Positions 24,477-38,000 of a stretch of 64,000 bases of DNA are shown here, piece by piece. The stretch is from NCBI GenBank assembly GCA_023079485.1, contig CM041083.1:151732552-151796551 (forward strand), given 5' to 3'. The notes under the pieces are model-generated. The model searched no databases. It was not told the origin of the DNA and was given only the letters and a program-made list of their open reading frames with translations. Position numbers and translations under genes: made by a program. Source of the DNA: Archilochus colubris. Its lineage: Eukaryota; Chordata; Aves; Apodiformes; Trochilidae. Positions within the stretch are counted from its first letter, which is position 1; each line of letters begins with the position of its first letter.

Positions 24477-27400
24477 TCGGTGTTGAAGGGCAATGCTTCT
24501 GAAACCACTGCTAACTGAAAGGCCTTGATTACTGAGTTCTTTGGTGTGACTGAAGCATTGGAATCTGTGCCTGTGCAGAATGAGAAGACTGGCATGTTTA
24601 ATGGCAGATACTTCTTGAATAAATAAAATGACAATGAAGAAGCACAAAGATGCCTAACTAGGAAAAGCTGACCTCAGATCACTTTTGCTTTTACTTCAGT
24701 TTGCTTTATTCACCTTGGTCCAGCTGTTTTCAAAAAAACCCCAATAATTAGAGCTAACTGAAGGAGATTTGTATAATACAGATATAAAACATGATCTGTG
24801 AAATAATTTCCTCTTGCACACGAAGAAAGTGTTCAGAAAAAACACAAGAGTTAGTGCATCATCCAGCTAGTAATATAGGTGAAATATTGCCTATAATCAC
24901 AAGTGTATGCCACCTGGTATGTGTTCAGAATCACTGTTACTGCATGCAAATCAGTTGTTATCATATAAACACACTCCTAACTACACAATTTCCTCATTTG
25001 CATGGACAAACTGGGATCCTGAACATACAAAAAAAATTTTTTTCACAGATCAAATTGGACTCTAGCACCTGTTTGAATCTCTGACCTTCTTTAGAGACCT
25101 ATCCTTTTCTTTTTATAGCCTCTGCATTTATTCATTTTATTCTCACCGATCATTATTCTTTTTCTGTGCCTCAGGTTCTGGTTTTAATTTTTCTCTGCTT
25201 GTTACTGTAGGTTGTTTATATTTGCATTTTTTTTCTAAAAGCTCTGCCACTGCATGTAGCTTATACTGATTGCATTTTCTACTTTCTGGTAGGCATTCCT
25301 TGAGGTAAATGGGATATGACATAGCAATGAGATGTTTCAGAGGCACTAGCCAGATCCCAGGCTAAGGAAGTTCTTTCTCCCAGGTTTCCCTGTTGCCAGA
25401 ACTTATTCTGCCTCTTCCTTCATCTCCAAAGCAAATTATTTGACTTATTATCTTGTGAGATTCACTTCCTCCCAAAAGTCCACTCTTCTTGTCCACAAAC
25501 TGCTTTTTTCCAACACATGATACAGGCATTTTTCAGGTCCATTTCCCAGTAGAGACAGGACAGACACACAGGCAAGGTCTTTGTTCAAGCTGCTCTCCTC
25601 AAGGAAATGATAATGCTCAATCAAAGACTTGGATGAAGGATTTATGAAAGACATACAGGGCACAGCAAATGTGATCATGGTACCACCAAGAAGTCACCAG
25701 TTGTTCCATGTATTGAGCAGGTGTGTATCTTTTTTTTCTGGACCTCCAATGCCTTGCCTTCCTCCCCTTGGACAAAGTTACAAAAGTAGGCACAGTTTTA
25801 TTGCTACCTTAAACTAGATCCACCATGTCCCTATAAGCATATCTATAAGTCTATATAAACTTTGTCTATAAATAAGGGAGCCTGACTTCACCAGTAAAGA
25901 TTTGCCAGTAAAAGAGGGTGTGTTGTTGGTTTTTTTCTAAGGTTAGTTAAGGTTAATTATATTTCTGAGGCAGCAACAAAAGGAAGAACTAAGTTATTCC
26001 ATTGACATATATGTGTTGAAAAAGCTGTTATTTTTTATGCAGTCTGTTATTATGTTTTTTCCTTTGAAATTAAGTGAAACAACTCGCCCAATATAGTTGG
26101 TATATACTATCACATATGTAGACAGAAACTGTAATTAAGCATTACTGAGAGGAATGCTTTATAACAGTTCTGTAACTGACCACAAGTTCAAATCATCTAC
26201 CAGCAGTAAGGTTTACCAGATGCAGTGCTTTCAGGAACAGAGACATGCAAAAATTAAAGAAAATTAGTACTGTTTTTACTTCCAAGACTGATTAATAGGA
26301 CAACCAAAATCTCCCAGCCGGTGGAAGACAGATTTGCATCTTTATGGCTCATTTCCCCTCATCTTCCTTTCCTTCTTCCACTCAAACACCTTACTGACCA
26401 CACAGTTCCCTCCAGAATCATCCTGGAACCATACTCATTTGTCTTTACTTTCTAATTTTAGATTTATTTGCCTTTAGAGTAACAATTTTGAATCAGCACA
26501 GATTGATTAATATAGTAGCATGCCCTCCAGAAACTAGAAGAAACTCAGCAAACTATGTGTGAGAGAAAAGAAGTCAGAGTAGTTAGGACAAAACTAGGGT
26601 TGGAAAGAACTGGCAATGTGCAATTAGAATGCACCACATTCTGGAATCAGAAAAGATTATTAACTCTGTAACTTAGTAAATTAATTAATATAATTCTGAA
26701 GTACTACTTATAGGTAGTGATGGGACAGGATAACCTCTTGTACTTAGGCATTGAGAATACAATTCACAACTCCCCATTATGTAACTTCACCTTTATCCAA
26801 ATTAAAAGATCAGTCAAGTTTTGATAGCATGTAATCTACAATTATATAAATGCACATCTCATGTAAAAATAGCCTTTCCTTCCTGACAACATGCCTTACG
26901 TTACCCAGGTTACCATCTTTAAAAAGTTTTTCTTATGTCTCATAAAGGCAAGAACTACAGATGCACATGTGGTATTATGACCAAGAAACCACGTTATCAT
27001 AAACAACAATATAAGAAACATCATAATTCAAGAAAAGTTGTTGCTGCAGTTTGCAAGAGCATTAAGTTCATAGCCTTGGCCCACAGACCTTCATCTGCTA
27101 CCTTGATAAATGTCTTAGGAATTCCTTTAAAGGATTTTGATAATGAATAAAATTAAAATGAAATTGTTCATAATGCATCGCATTGCATCAGCAGTTTGTC
27201 TGCAGCCCTTGGCTTTATGGTTCATAACTGTGGTAAACACCTCCTTCAGACTGAATTCAAATCAAACACAGGGAACAGTGTGTTCATTCAGTTTAAAGTT
27301 TTAAAGGAAAGGAGTTCATATCTGTATGGTAGTCTAAAAATTATTTTACTCTTTCCAGACTAAGAAACATCTTAAGCTTTAGTATGCCTTTTTATGTTGT

Positions 27401-28683
27401 CCTGGTTTTTTAATGAAAATAGGTGTTTCATGACAGACTGATGGTGTTTTAAAATTCTGAGTAATATTTTAAGTTGTCTGTAATCCTCTACACATGAGCA
27501 CAACTCTGTGTCAGCAAATACTCAGCATTGATTTTTAGCCTGTTAATAAATGCCCATGTGTACAAAGGGTACTTTTCCAAGGTTCTAATATAATCTTTTT
27601 TTCACTTATTCATAAAATAAGCTTAATAATACTAAGATTAATAATAAATACTAAGTAAAGGCAGAGATAATGATGTAATGCTTTACAGAAGGCTTTTCAA
27701 AACTAATTCTAATTTTTTTGCCATATCAGTCTTCACAGAGCTGCTAAAGCTTTGTTGTACAATAACTGTGCTATATACCAAAACACAGATGAGAACTCAA
27801 CGTAAAGAAAGTCAATAATTCCCTTAAAAGGAATTAGATATGGCCTTGAACCCTCACTAAATCCAAGGAGTAGATGCCTTGACTGCACTAGAAGGCTTCC
27901 ACAGGGCAAGTATTTAGAGACATCAGAGACAGGCCTGGTATATTCCATACTCTCTGACAATTATTACGAAATAATTTCTGGGACAATGAACACAAATTGC
28001 CAAAACAAAATCTGTTGTGGTCAGTGGGGAGCTTCTTTCAGTGATGCACTTCTGTTCTCCTGTTAAGGTGAAAGCCTGTAAGTCCTTGATCTGGAGAACT
28101 TGCTACAACAGACCTGTGTGTGCTGCAGGACTTCAGGTGAGCTCCAAGCTATTTTTGCCCCCAACTCAAAGTCCCATATCCTGTATGGAGGGCAGTTCCA
28201 TTTCTGTTGAGATTCCATGTCACAATACTCAGGTCATTGCATCCTCAGTTAGTTTCATTTTCTCTGTCCCCAAAGAAATAAAGGGTTTCATAATTATCAA
28301 CTCTCTTCCTTTAGTTTATATATTCATTGTGTAAGAGCAAAAAAATTTTAAGCACCTCACAAATGTTGAAGAAGGGACATTGCTTAGTTATTTTTAGTTT
28401 AAGGCTACTTTCTAAGTTTCCATTTGAAGTATTTCATTAAACTAAATCTTAAAAAACACCCAAAGAAAAACCAAACAAAAAACAAAAGAAAGGCTACAAG
28501 ACTTCTTCCTGGTAGCAATACAGAAAAAAAAAAGGAGGAAAAAAAAAAAAAAAGAAAAAAACAAATTTGTAAGATAAATGTCGTATTTGACAAGTGGATT
28601 TCTTTTGCTACAAATAGCAGTACATCTATAAGACTGGGAAAGGAAAAGGTAATTTAATTTTCACCATTTGTGTTGTCCCTTGG
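24477..28683. other. Intronic sequence, no gene recognised
   Basis: AT-rich unique sequence. A short open frame at 26935-27150 (plus, 71 codons, Lys/His-rich) followed closely by AATAAA was examined and could not be matched to any family. A purine tract rich in A and G runs at 28520-28563. Confidence 0.5.
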
Positions 28684-29640
28684 CAAAGGTCAGTCTCTGC
28701 ACAGTGCAGTCTCTACCTGCATCTGATGGGATGTGAATCAGCTCACAACCACCCCAGTAGACAGAGAGCTCTGCAAAGCCCTTGAAGACCATCCAGGGCT
28801 TGGAGAAGCTACATGGTAGCTCTATGAGTGCCTGACAGTGAGAGGTCTAACATGCAAGGCAGAGGGGGACCACTTGTTCCTACCATACCAGCACTCCACA
28901 TGACATTAGGGGGAAGGGAGGAGGTGTGTGGGAAGGGGAAAGAGTAGCAAGGGAGATGTGGGATGAAGGGAGGATTAATTAATTGTTAATCAATTATTAC
29001 TTAATCGTGAACTAAACATTACCTAACAATTAATCGTTGGTTCATTGATAATTAACTGTTAATTACTAGTTAATTTATGGTGAGATAAAGGCAATTATGA
29101 GATAAAGTCAACCAGACTCAACATGAAATACGAACATTAAAATAGTGTTGCTGAACGTCTAGGAGATATTATTGAAAGTAGCGATGAGAAAAAGGAAATT
29201 AAATCAAATGTGAAATATAAATAATAACCATGAGATAAAGCAACTATGAGACACAGACAACTACAACAAATCTGAAAAATAAAAATTAGAATTTTGCCTA
29301 GCACTAAGGCTGCCAGGTAACACACAGGTGGGATGCAAGAGAGGTGCAGAGAACTAAAGGAGAGCTTTGTCAGGAGGATGGACACAGGTGGTTGCCTTGC
29401 TGCCTCTCACCACCCATCAAGCTCCTGCAGCTTCTTTGGTGCTACTACTGCCATGTGTGTTGTGCAGACAGAGAAGGAGCTTTGTGTTGTCAGGGACTGC
29501 TGGCTTCCCCCATTGCTAGTTGTTTGAGGCTGAGGCAGCTGCTGGGGTAGTGGGACAGCATGCCCATGATGCTGGGAAGGACTGGTGGCAGCTTCTAACC
29601 CATGAGGAGTTGTCCCACAGAGTTGGCGGCCAAGAACAGG
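28684..29640. other. Unclassified GC-richer block with AT-rich motif cluster inside
   Basis: This interval stands out from its flanks. Its left part (28684-28972) is GC-richer and ends in a purine-rich stretch with four G runs (28909-28938). A dense cluster of TTAAT words follows (28973-29078), then three exact copies of TGAGATAAAG (29081, 29098, 29231). The right part (29310-29640) is again GC-richer. At 29624-29640 a sequence resembling a degenerate tRNA-Lys3 primer-binding site lies four bases after a CA. It may be an old ERV remnant, but no second LTR copy is present. Confidence 0.3.
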
Positions 29641-30764
29641 CCCAATCTGTCATGTTATATAGGTGATAATAACACAATATAAAGAAAATGGTTCACTTTG
29701 TTGTTCAGTGTTATTGTAGTAACCTTTGAGGAAAACTAAAATCTATTCTAGCAACCAGTAAATGTGTATTGTGCCTTAGATTGTTGTGCAGAAATGTCAA
29801 GCTGCTATCACATTACGTATTGCTCTCTTCACTGAGGAGTTAAGACAGTCACTACCTGTAAGAGGAAAGATGACTGCATGACAAGGCAGTTCTGAGAGCT
29901 CCTGATAGCAGGTGCTCTTGGCTACAAACTGGAAAGAATGAATAGAGAGGGACCAATGCTCCTGGAGTGCAGCAAGAGTATGTAAGCAAGGCACAGATAC
30001 ATCCAGGTTGTTTACAGATTTGTTTCAAAGCACAGCTGCCTCCAGCCAAAATGAGAGGCATTAGAACACACCAAACCCTAATATGAGAAACACTGCATTA
30101 AGCAAATGGTGACAAACTAAAGGTCTTGTGTTCCATATAGTTTCTTGATTTTCTACACAGCACTAACGCTTTGAGTTATAAATAATTTCTCTTCAGTTAA
30201 ACAGACCCTTATTACAATATACTTAAAACAGAAGTAGATTTTAAGAACTTTATTAAATGTTGCCGGACTTCACCTTCCAAGGATATACAGAAATCTGGTA
30301 AACTAGAAGAGATTTTAAGAATAGCAATACAGGTGGCATCAAATCAATAAATTCAGCCTTTCATGAAGAAATACAGGAGTTTCCAAAGTAAGCATTTCTG
30401 TCGATTACATTTTTTCTTACAGATGACTAGAAAATATTCAGAATAAACCCAAAACAAAACAAAGAAAAAAAAGTAAGATTTCCAGATTAATTTTTCACTA
30501 GTTAAAAAAGACAGTACTTCACTGCACAATAGACTGAGTAAATCCATAATCTCTAATCTACATGTTCATCACCATAAAAACCTAGTCAGATTCCTGTGGG
30601 TCACAGGCCACTGATGTTTTCTGACCCAAAATAATACTGTAGACTTGCTCAGAAGTGATGTAAATCATCATTTTCTAGTCACTTGATCACTGAGAAATTC
30701 CCTGGCTAGTTCTAAAGAAGTGGGGCAGGGGGACTTACAAGAAAGACACTGAGTTGCTGAAGCA
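29641..30764. other. Intronic sequence, no gene recognised
   Basis: AT-rich unique sequence. No exon or transposon was recognised. Confidence 0.5.
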
Positions 30765-31302
30765 ATTTCGGAGAAGGAAAATCAAGCTGGTGAAGGGTCT
30801 GGAGAACAAGCTCTATGAGGAGAGGCAGAAAGGAACTGGCATTGTTTAGTTTGCTGAAGAAGTGGCTGAGACCTTACTGCTCCCTACAATTACCTAAAAG
30901 AAGGTTGCAGAGAGGTGGATCTTGGTCTCTTCTCTTGAGTGAATAATGCTAGGACTAGATGAAATGGCCTGAAGTTGAACCATGGGAGGTTTAGGCTAGA
31001 TATTAGGAAGAATTTCTATACTGAGAGAGTAGTAGGAACAGGCTGCTCAGGGGGGTTATGGAGTCACCATCACTGAAGGTATTTAAAAAGTAGATGAGGC
31101 AATTTAGGACATTCCCTAGTGCACATAGTGAGATAGATACTTATTTTATGTATTTCATTCTATTTTATTTTATTAATTTTATTGGGGAGGCTTACTGGGG
31201 GGGGTAAATATTGGTTTATTTATAACATTGGGGGAATGTTGATGGTTGAACATGGTGATCTTAGAGGTCTTTTCCAACCACAACAATACTGTGATTCTGT
31301 GG
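30765..31302 (+). mobile_element. CR1 LINE 3' end with T-rich 3' UTR insertion
   Basis: It starts in CR1 ORF2 (CAAGCTGGTGAAGGGTCTGG, then CAAGCTCTATGAGGAGAGGC). It passes ACCTTACTGCTCCCTACAA and GGAACAGGCTGCTCAG and reaches the 3' UTR and tail (GATCTTAGAGGTCTTTTCC to ACTGTGATTCTGTG). Between CCCTAGTG and GTTGAACATGG lies about 130 bp rich in T, including TTCTATTTTATTTTATTAAT and a G run at 31197-31204. The CR1 at 1194-1462 has an insertion at the same place, which suggests a shared subfamily. Reading frames are broken. Confidence 0.85.
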
Positions 31303-34300
31303 CTTCCATTAAATGCTTGAGTGCTAAAGAGCACTTTAGTCAATACCTTGCTTGAGGAAGGTGAAAACTTTGAAAAATATTCTCAGAGCAATGGTTTAGC
31401 CTTTTCAAATACAATAAATACAATAGATACAATAAAAATAAAGCTTCTCTCCAGAAAATCACTCTGATTCTAAACGCAAGGTCCAATTGCTGGTTACAGA
31501 GCAACAGCTACAAAATCTGACCAGTGTGTAAATGGCTAACAATGAATGTGTTGGGGTTTTTTTCTCTCAATTGTCTGAGATTTTCTTTTCAAACAGATTT
31601 CAACAGGAAATGTATTTCTCAGTAGAAGCAGAATATTTGCTTTGCAAAACTGGAAGTTCATCATGTCTGTGCAACTGAAGAAATCATATCTCTATAGGCT
31701 ACATTAAAAAATACCTGGAAGTAAATTATATCTTGTGGAAAAATAAACACATTTTAAAATATTATTTCTTTCATAGTTCAATTAATTAATGTTACTCACA
31801 GAAGGCATGTTTCTTTTCACTGTCTCCATTGGGCATGCTGACTCTTAAATAGAGACAGATGCTTTCTTTGAGGAACTATTTTGGATAGTAAATCGTCTGC
31901 AGGTAATTGGCAGGTCAAGTCTGTCGGAGACCCCTCTGAGATTGAAAACATTCATTTGTACTATTTATGGCTAATTTATCCTTGCAAAGAAGCAAATACT
32001 TTGTTTCTTGTTTCAGTAGAATCTCTTTTCCAATCAATTATGTCACCATTTTGAGTACTGAGCATAGACTGGCATTGTCCAGGATAACAAATGGAATAGA
32101 CTGGATTTTTTTTTTATTGTAATAGTAATAGCCATACTTTCTGTAACAGACAGAACATATACATCTTTAAACTGTGGAACCAATAATGAAAAATAATACT
32201 AGAAACATGAAGAAAATTAAATTCAGCACGTGAAAGAGTAAAGAGATATTAAGAATTTTCCATTTGTTTAATTAAGTTACTAGAATTTTCCTCTTGGATG
32301 TTCTTGAGATTCAGCTCTCCAGTGTTGCTAAGACAATCTACATAAGCAGTAGGTTCTCAAAGGAATTCTGAGATGTCAGTAATGATAACTTGCCAAGCAC
32401 ACCCACTATCATAGTATAATAAAATAAATAACAAAGTGATTTTTTTAAAAAAAAGACAGCCATGTCATGTGCATAGCTGTATTATGCATAATACAGTGCA
32501 TAATACTGCATAGACTGTTTTTAAAAACAGAGAACTGTATTTGACCTGTCTTTGACCAAAAAGTTTACATTATTACTAGCTGTGTCATCTTCACTGACCA
32601 GTATACAGTGCCTTAAAATCAGGTAGTTTTCACCAGCATCAACTTCTAGACAAAAACCCAAACAAACAAAGAAAATAACAGTTATTTGTATCACTAACCT
32701 TTTTCACTAAGGTACCTTCACTAAGGTACACTAACCTGTATCACTAAGTCTTTTTCAAAAATGCATTTCTATGTCATGTATCTATAATGTGTTTATCAGT
32801 CAATCTCAACCTTTCAACAGGATAAACTGTTAGTTACTAGATTACTCTGGCCCACCAGAAACTAAAATACTTTATTTCCAGTGCTTTCTATTATTTTGCT
32901 ATACAGAATCTGTTAATTCATAAGAATGATTTAATAAATAAATTAGACTAATTTCCTGAAAAGTAAACAATGGTCAAGCATATAATTATATCTGAAGATG
33001 CAGTCTGCAGGAGTCCCAATTTCTGTGAAAAAACAAAAAAACTTGGGCAGTTAGGAATCAAGAAAAGTTTGGTTATGTGACAAAGTTATTTGCTGAAAAT
33101 CAGGTTTATTCTTGAAGCTGGTTCTTCATCTGAATATATTTTTATATCTTTTAGTTTTCTTAATGATCTAGAATCTCTCTGTTGTCATCATAGAAAAATA
33201 GCTGCATATGGAGCAAAATTTATCCCAGTTTTCTTAATTACCTAACTTTTTTCAAAAAAACTTTCTTTGGAGTTATCCAATTTTCTCAATAAAATATGAA
33301 GTGAATATAGATTAGTCAAGACATAACTTCAGGACATAGCTTTAAAAGTGAGACAAATTCCACTTTCTATTACTTATATTGTTTGCTTCAACAAGAATAA
33401 AAAAACCCCAGCAAACACTATTTCTACATCTTACATACTTGAACTGAAGCGTAACTATACATATGTAGGCTAGTAATAAAATTTTGAGTATATGTTTCAC
33501 TTATACATTTGGTAAAAGAATTAATTAAAAGGTTGATAAATTAAAATGAAATGAAAAAAGTTTTATCTCTGAGCATAAATATTCTGAACTGTTTATAATG
33601 TGATAGATTGCAACTTTGGAGTTTATTTCTAAAACACAGGGAAGAGGTCTTTATATCGTAGGCATTCATCTGCCTACGTGGTAAGGGCGTGGTATCTTAA
33701 AGCTCCATTTTCTGTGGCCACTCAGAGTTAAATTCAAGAGTAAACAAACACATGGCTTCATCTGCTTAGTAAGACAAATAAAAACTGCAAAGATATTACC
33801 TTTTCCCTCTAACCAAAGACACTGCATAACATCAGATAGGATTTTAATTCACTCTTTAATGCTTTAATACTAATAAAAAAAAAAATCTCTCAGTAAGAAT
33901 GTAGTGAGCTCATACAAAGTAGGTGAAAAGTTTTCTTGTGGGACAAATGGCCATACAAGCTAAGGAGCAGATCAAACAAAAATGTTATTAGAAATCTAAT
34001 TGTATTTTAAAGATTAAATGTGCAGTATTTCTGACTAATGTGTTCAGGTGTAAATAACTCTCAATGTATATCTAGTGGCTTGATCTCAGCCAACAGCCAA
34101 ATGCCCTCCAAGCCTCTCATTCCCCTCTCCCAGAGGATGGGGAGAAAAAAATAGAAGGAAGACAAGAAGGTTACGGGTACTAGGCAATGATAACTTATAT
34201 CACTGGTTTCTTTGAACACAGTGACTGGACAAGTCTATATGAGTATCTAATGAGTAACCCTTTTTTTTTTTTTTCCTTATTTCAATGTCTAGGCAACCTA

Positions 34301-34362
34301 CTCATTATTAACAGCAACTAAAAGCTGGAAAAGCTACCAGTAAGTCTAATGTAATAATATAT
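31303..34362. other. Intronic sequence, no gene recognised
   Basis: AT-rich unique sequence with a perfect 20-bp palindrome at 32477-32496 and a cluster of CACTAA words at 32692-32747. No exon or transposon was recognised. Confidence 0.5.
32477..32496. repeat. Perfect 20-bp palindrome
   Basis: CTGTATTATGCATAATACAG equals its own reverse complement. It is followed at once by TGCATAATACTGCATA, a second near-copy of its core, so the words GCATAATAC and TGCATA recur through 32470-32512. Confidence 0.95.
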
Positions 34363-34427
34363 GGGGGCTAGACTATATCACCTTTAGAGGTCCCTTCCAA
34401 CCCAAATTATTCTGTGATTCCATGATA
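34363..34427 (+). mobile_element. CR1 LINE extreme 3' end
   Basis: Only the last 65 bases survive: GGGGCTAGACTATATCACC, then TTTAGAGGTCCCTTCCAACC, then the tail ATTCTGTGATTCCATGAT. Heavily 5'-truncated. Confidence 0.8.
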
Positions 34428-34818
34428 ATACCTCGGCAAATATTGAGCTGTTTGAAAGCCAGAGAATTCTATTCTCAGAATGATTTACTTTTAATTTATT
34501 CAGAAATATTTCTTTTACATGAAAAGTAGATTTTCAAATATAGTTACATAATTTTGGTTTCTTTGCAAGCTAATGGTTCGCTAATAGCTTGGTAAAAAAA
34601 TCACAAAATGTAAACAGTTTGTTGAAAGAAAATGATTTAGAGAAGAATTCTGACAGATATAAGCAGCAAATAAAAATCTCTCTATAATAGAATCTGAGGC
34701 AGTTACTGAATAACCTATTAATTTATCTTGTCATAAGACAAAAAGAAATAATTTTACAAGCTGAACATTCTTAGACATTAGATTTAGCATATTAAATCAA
34801 GATCTTCCTTTCAGACTC
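34428..34818. other. Intronic sequence between two CR1 fragments
   Basis: About 390 AT-rich bases. Nothing recognisable. Confidence 0.5.
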
Positions 34819-35094
34819 CAGAATTATAGGATCACATTTTGTGTCAGAAGGAACCTTAAAGACTGTCTAGTTCCAAACTCATTGACATGGCCAGGGATAC
34901 CTTGCACTAGACCAGGTGGCTCCAAACCCCATCCAGCCTGGACTTGAACAATTCCAGGGAGAGGGAAGCCACAAATTCCTAGGACAACCTGTGCCAGTGA
35001 CTCACCACCATCACAGCAAAGATTTTCTTCCTAATATGTAATCTAAATCTATCCTCTTTCACTTTGAAACTGTTACCCCTTGTCCTATCAAACT
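34819..35094 (-). mobile_element. CR1 LINE 3' end, minus strand
   Basis: In plus orientation it starts CAGAATTATAGGATCAC and runs through CCCATCCAGCCTGGACTTG to TTACCCCTTGTCCTATCA. On the minus strand the frame still reads DRTRGNSFKVKEDRFRLHI and then SHWHRLS, the C-terminal end of CR1 ORF2. The similarity stops at about 35094. Old copy, same orientation as GPC5. Confidence 0.85.
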
Positions 35095-38000
35095 GTTCTA
35101 TGGCAAATGCTCCATGCCATTCATAATAAGTTATATGGGTGCATAGCGAACTCAGAAAAATCAGAGTATTTTCTTTTTTAAATGATTGCAAAATGCAGGT
35201 TATTTTAAGGTCTTTAAGTCTGCTACGACTACTGGTTGGCATGACTCCAAATGGCAAATAATCTCCATACACTAAGCTTTCTAAGAAAAAATATATAATT
35301 TTGTCACTGTCTTAAGCGTGTCATGTATTTCTAGCCCCCAATTACATCATCCTTCCTTTTGCACTAGCACCTGTAGGTAAACTACATTATGCTATACTCC
35401 AGCCAATATGGAAACAGATAAAACCAAAATATTACCCTTTCTTCAAAAAGCTTGCATATTTTTTTTGAGCCATTCTTTAGGCTCAAGAATGAAACATGGA
35501 ATTTCTAAAGTCCTTTACAAAAACAGAAGTACTGTTTGTCACATCACACTTCTGTAATGTTATACACAGCATCTAAAAGCAGAAGAAAACAGCTATAAAT
35601 GAAAATACGAACATTTCTCCATTTATGATTTAGTATTTCTGATAGCCAAAACCTAAATACTTATATACTTAAATTTATGATTCATAGTAGATGTGTTTTA
35701 CTTCTAATATATTTCATAGTTTAAAATAATATATTTAATTATTATTTAATTTCCAGTTTTCTTCTGATGTAGTTCTTAGTTTAAAAAAAAAAAAAAAAAG
35801 AAGAAATAAAAAGATAGCTATAATGCTCTTCAAGATATAAAGTATAATGGGACTATTATGCCTAATTGCAATTTTGGAAAGTAATTATGTTTCTTCTCAA
35901 ATAGTGCGAGTTGTTTCATAACCACATGACTTTCATAAGTCCTTTCAGCTTATCCAGTCTCAAGTAACAATTTCATTCTAAAAATACATTTTCATACTTC
36001 TTGATATATTTATCAATATAAGATGTTTTGGGGCTTTTTCTAGAATTTGGTTACTTTAGAAAAAATATGTTAGTGGCACCTTACAGTTCGGGATCAAATT
36101 CGGGAATTCTGTAACTTCATTTATTTGAAGAACTTCTCAGTGATATGGATATATAATAAAATTTCCCTATGGGTAAAGCTATATAAAAATATAAGATAAA
36201 TTGAATTTATTAGTTATACTTAGAAGATTGCTGATGATGACGCTGTTCAAAATGACCTAGCTGTCTGCTACTGAAGTTCACCATGTGTTGCTTTTAGAGT
36301 ACTGTAATTCAGTTTATCTGAGCAAGTAAATCTGAAAGATGTGGTGTTCCTTACCAGTGGTTCCATTCCTTTTTAAGGCAGCTTGTGAGTGATCTGTAAA
36401 TACTTATTTCCTTCCTAGGAGTCTCTAACCAGGCGTGCTTTAGCAAAGTGCAACTAAGAGAATGCCAAAAGTGTGCCAGTGACCACAATTCCAAGATAAA
36501 ACAAATGGGAACTTAGATTCAGGAGAAATCTTTTGACTGGATTTAAAAACAGGGGTTAAGAATAAGCTGGGATATAGGAAAGGATGTTATTGACAGGAAA
36601 GATAGATAAAGGAAAAGTCAGGAAAACAGAGTGATTTACTGAAGGTAAGGCAGAATAAGATAATATAAACAATGGAGGATTTTTTAGCATTAGGAGAATC
36701 ACAGAAGTTTGAAACAGAAACTACAACATAATATTGTGGGAGAACAAGATTGGTCACTGATTTACTGTACTTGAAAGAAAAGAAGAGGTAATAGCGAAGG
36801 AAGTACATTTATTTCATTTTTAGTCAGAATGTGTTCATGTGTGAATGCACAACAGTCTCTAAAGGACCAATATGAGTATATTCACAGACACTGGAATTAC
36901 AGATGAGATGGTGAGCTCCATGAATTGATTTACTGACAGCAATAGACCATGTTCTGACTCGAAAATTGATCCCAACATTGCAGTATATTGCCACATTTTC
37001 ACCAGTACATCCTGTGTTAAACGGACTAGAAAAGTTAAAAAAAAAAATAATACAATACTAAGACACCTGATAATGCTGGTTTATTAACTTCTGAAGACAC
37101 TTCCTCCTGGGGGAGGGTAGAAATAAGTTCTTGCATTCTCTAGAAAAAGCAAAGATTATTCCTGCCAGAATTTCTGGTCCTCGAAATCATTCCTTACTGG
37201 CAGCAGATCCACCTGGAAGATTTTTTCTTGACATATAAAAGTTGAGCCAGAGGAAGCACATCTCTGAAACTAATCTATGTTCAAAACAAGTAGCAGTATC
37301 TTGCAATTGGGAAGGGCTTATAGCCTATCCTGAGGAATTTCCACTGAGACTCAGCTGGAATGCGATAATGCGTTGAGCTCCTAAAACTGAACTGAAGCTA
37401 ATAAATACCACTAAAGGAAAAGATGCACACTGATTTCTTTAAAAATTTCTTAATTTAAAAATTTATTAATTTAAGCTCTTCTGTTTCAGCTTTTTCCTTT
37501 GTAGGCATTTTACTTCAACCGTTCACCAAGGAAAGATCAGTTCTTAATTTACAGACAAGAAATTTTAATGCTTGTGTAAGTGAAGCTTTTAAAAACTCCC
37601 CAGACCTGCTCAGAAAAGATGAAAATAATTCTAAAATAATATGTTATTCAAGAATATATTTCTTTACGTAGGTTGGACAAGAACATACCATATTCATTTG
37701 AGGGGTTTAGTTTTGAGTATGAAACTCACGGATAGGAACAGGAATTCCACTGGAAGATAAAACTGTGTGACCTTAGTATTTCTTCACATCCATTTTTACC
37801 CATTCTCATTTCCAATGATCTCATCTGAATGACTCAAGTTTCTGCTATGGGAGACTTTAAAAACACATGAGTATCTTCTGCTTAGAAGCTAAACTAGGTA
37901 ACAATCAGCAGCACAGCTGACTGCACTTCAGATATAAGATGTGAATCTTTGGCCTTAAGTTTGTAGCAAATTAAAAATTCCAGTGCCTACATCCTTCTTC

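Noticed and set aside
26935..27150. Lys/His-rich 71-codon frame followed by AATAAA, considered as a ribosomal-protein-like retrocopy
   Set aside because: No ribosomal or other protein is recognisable, and there is no poly(A) tract or target duplication.
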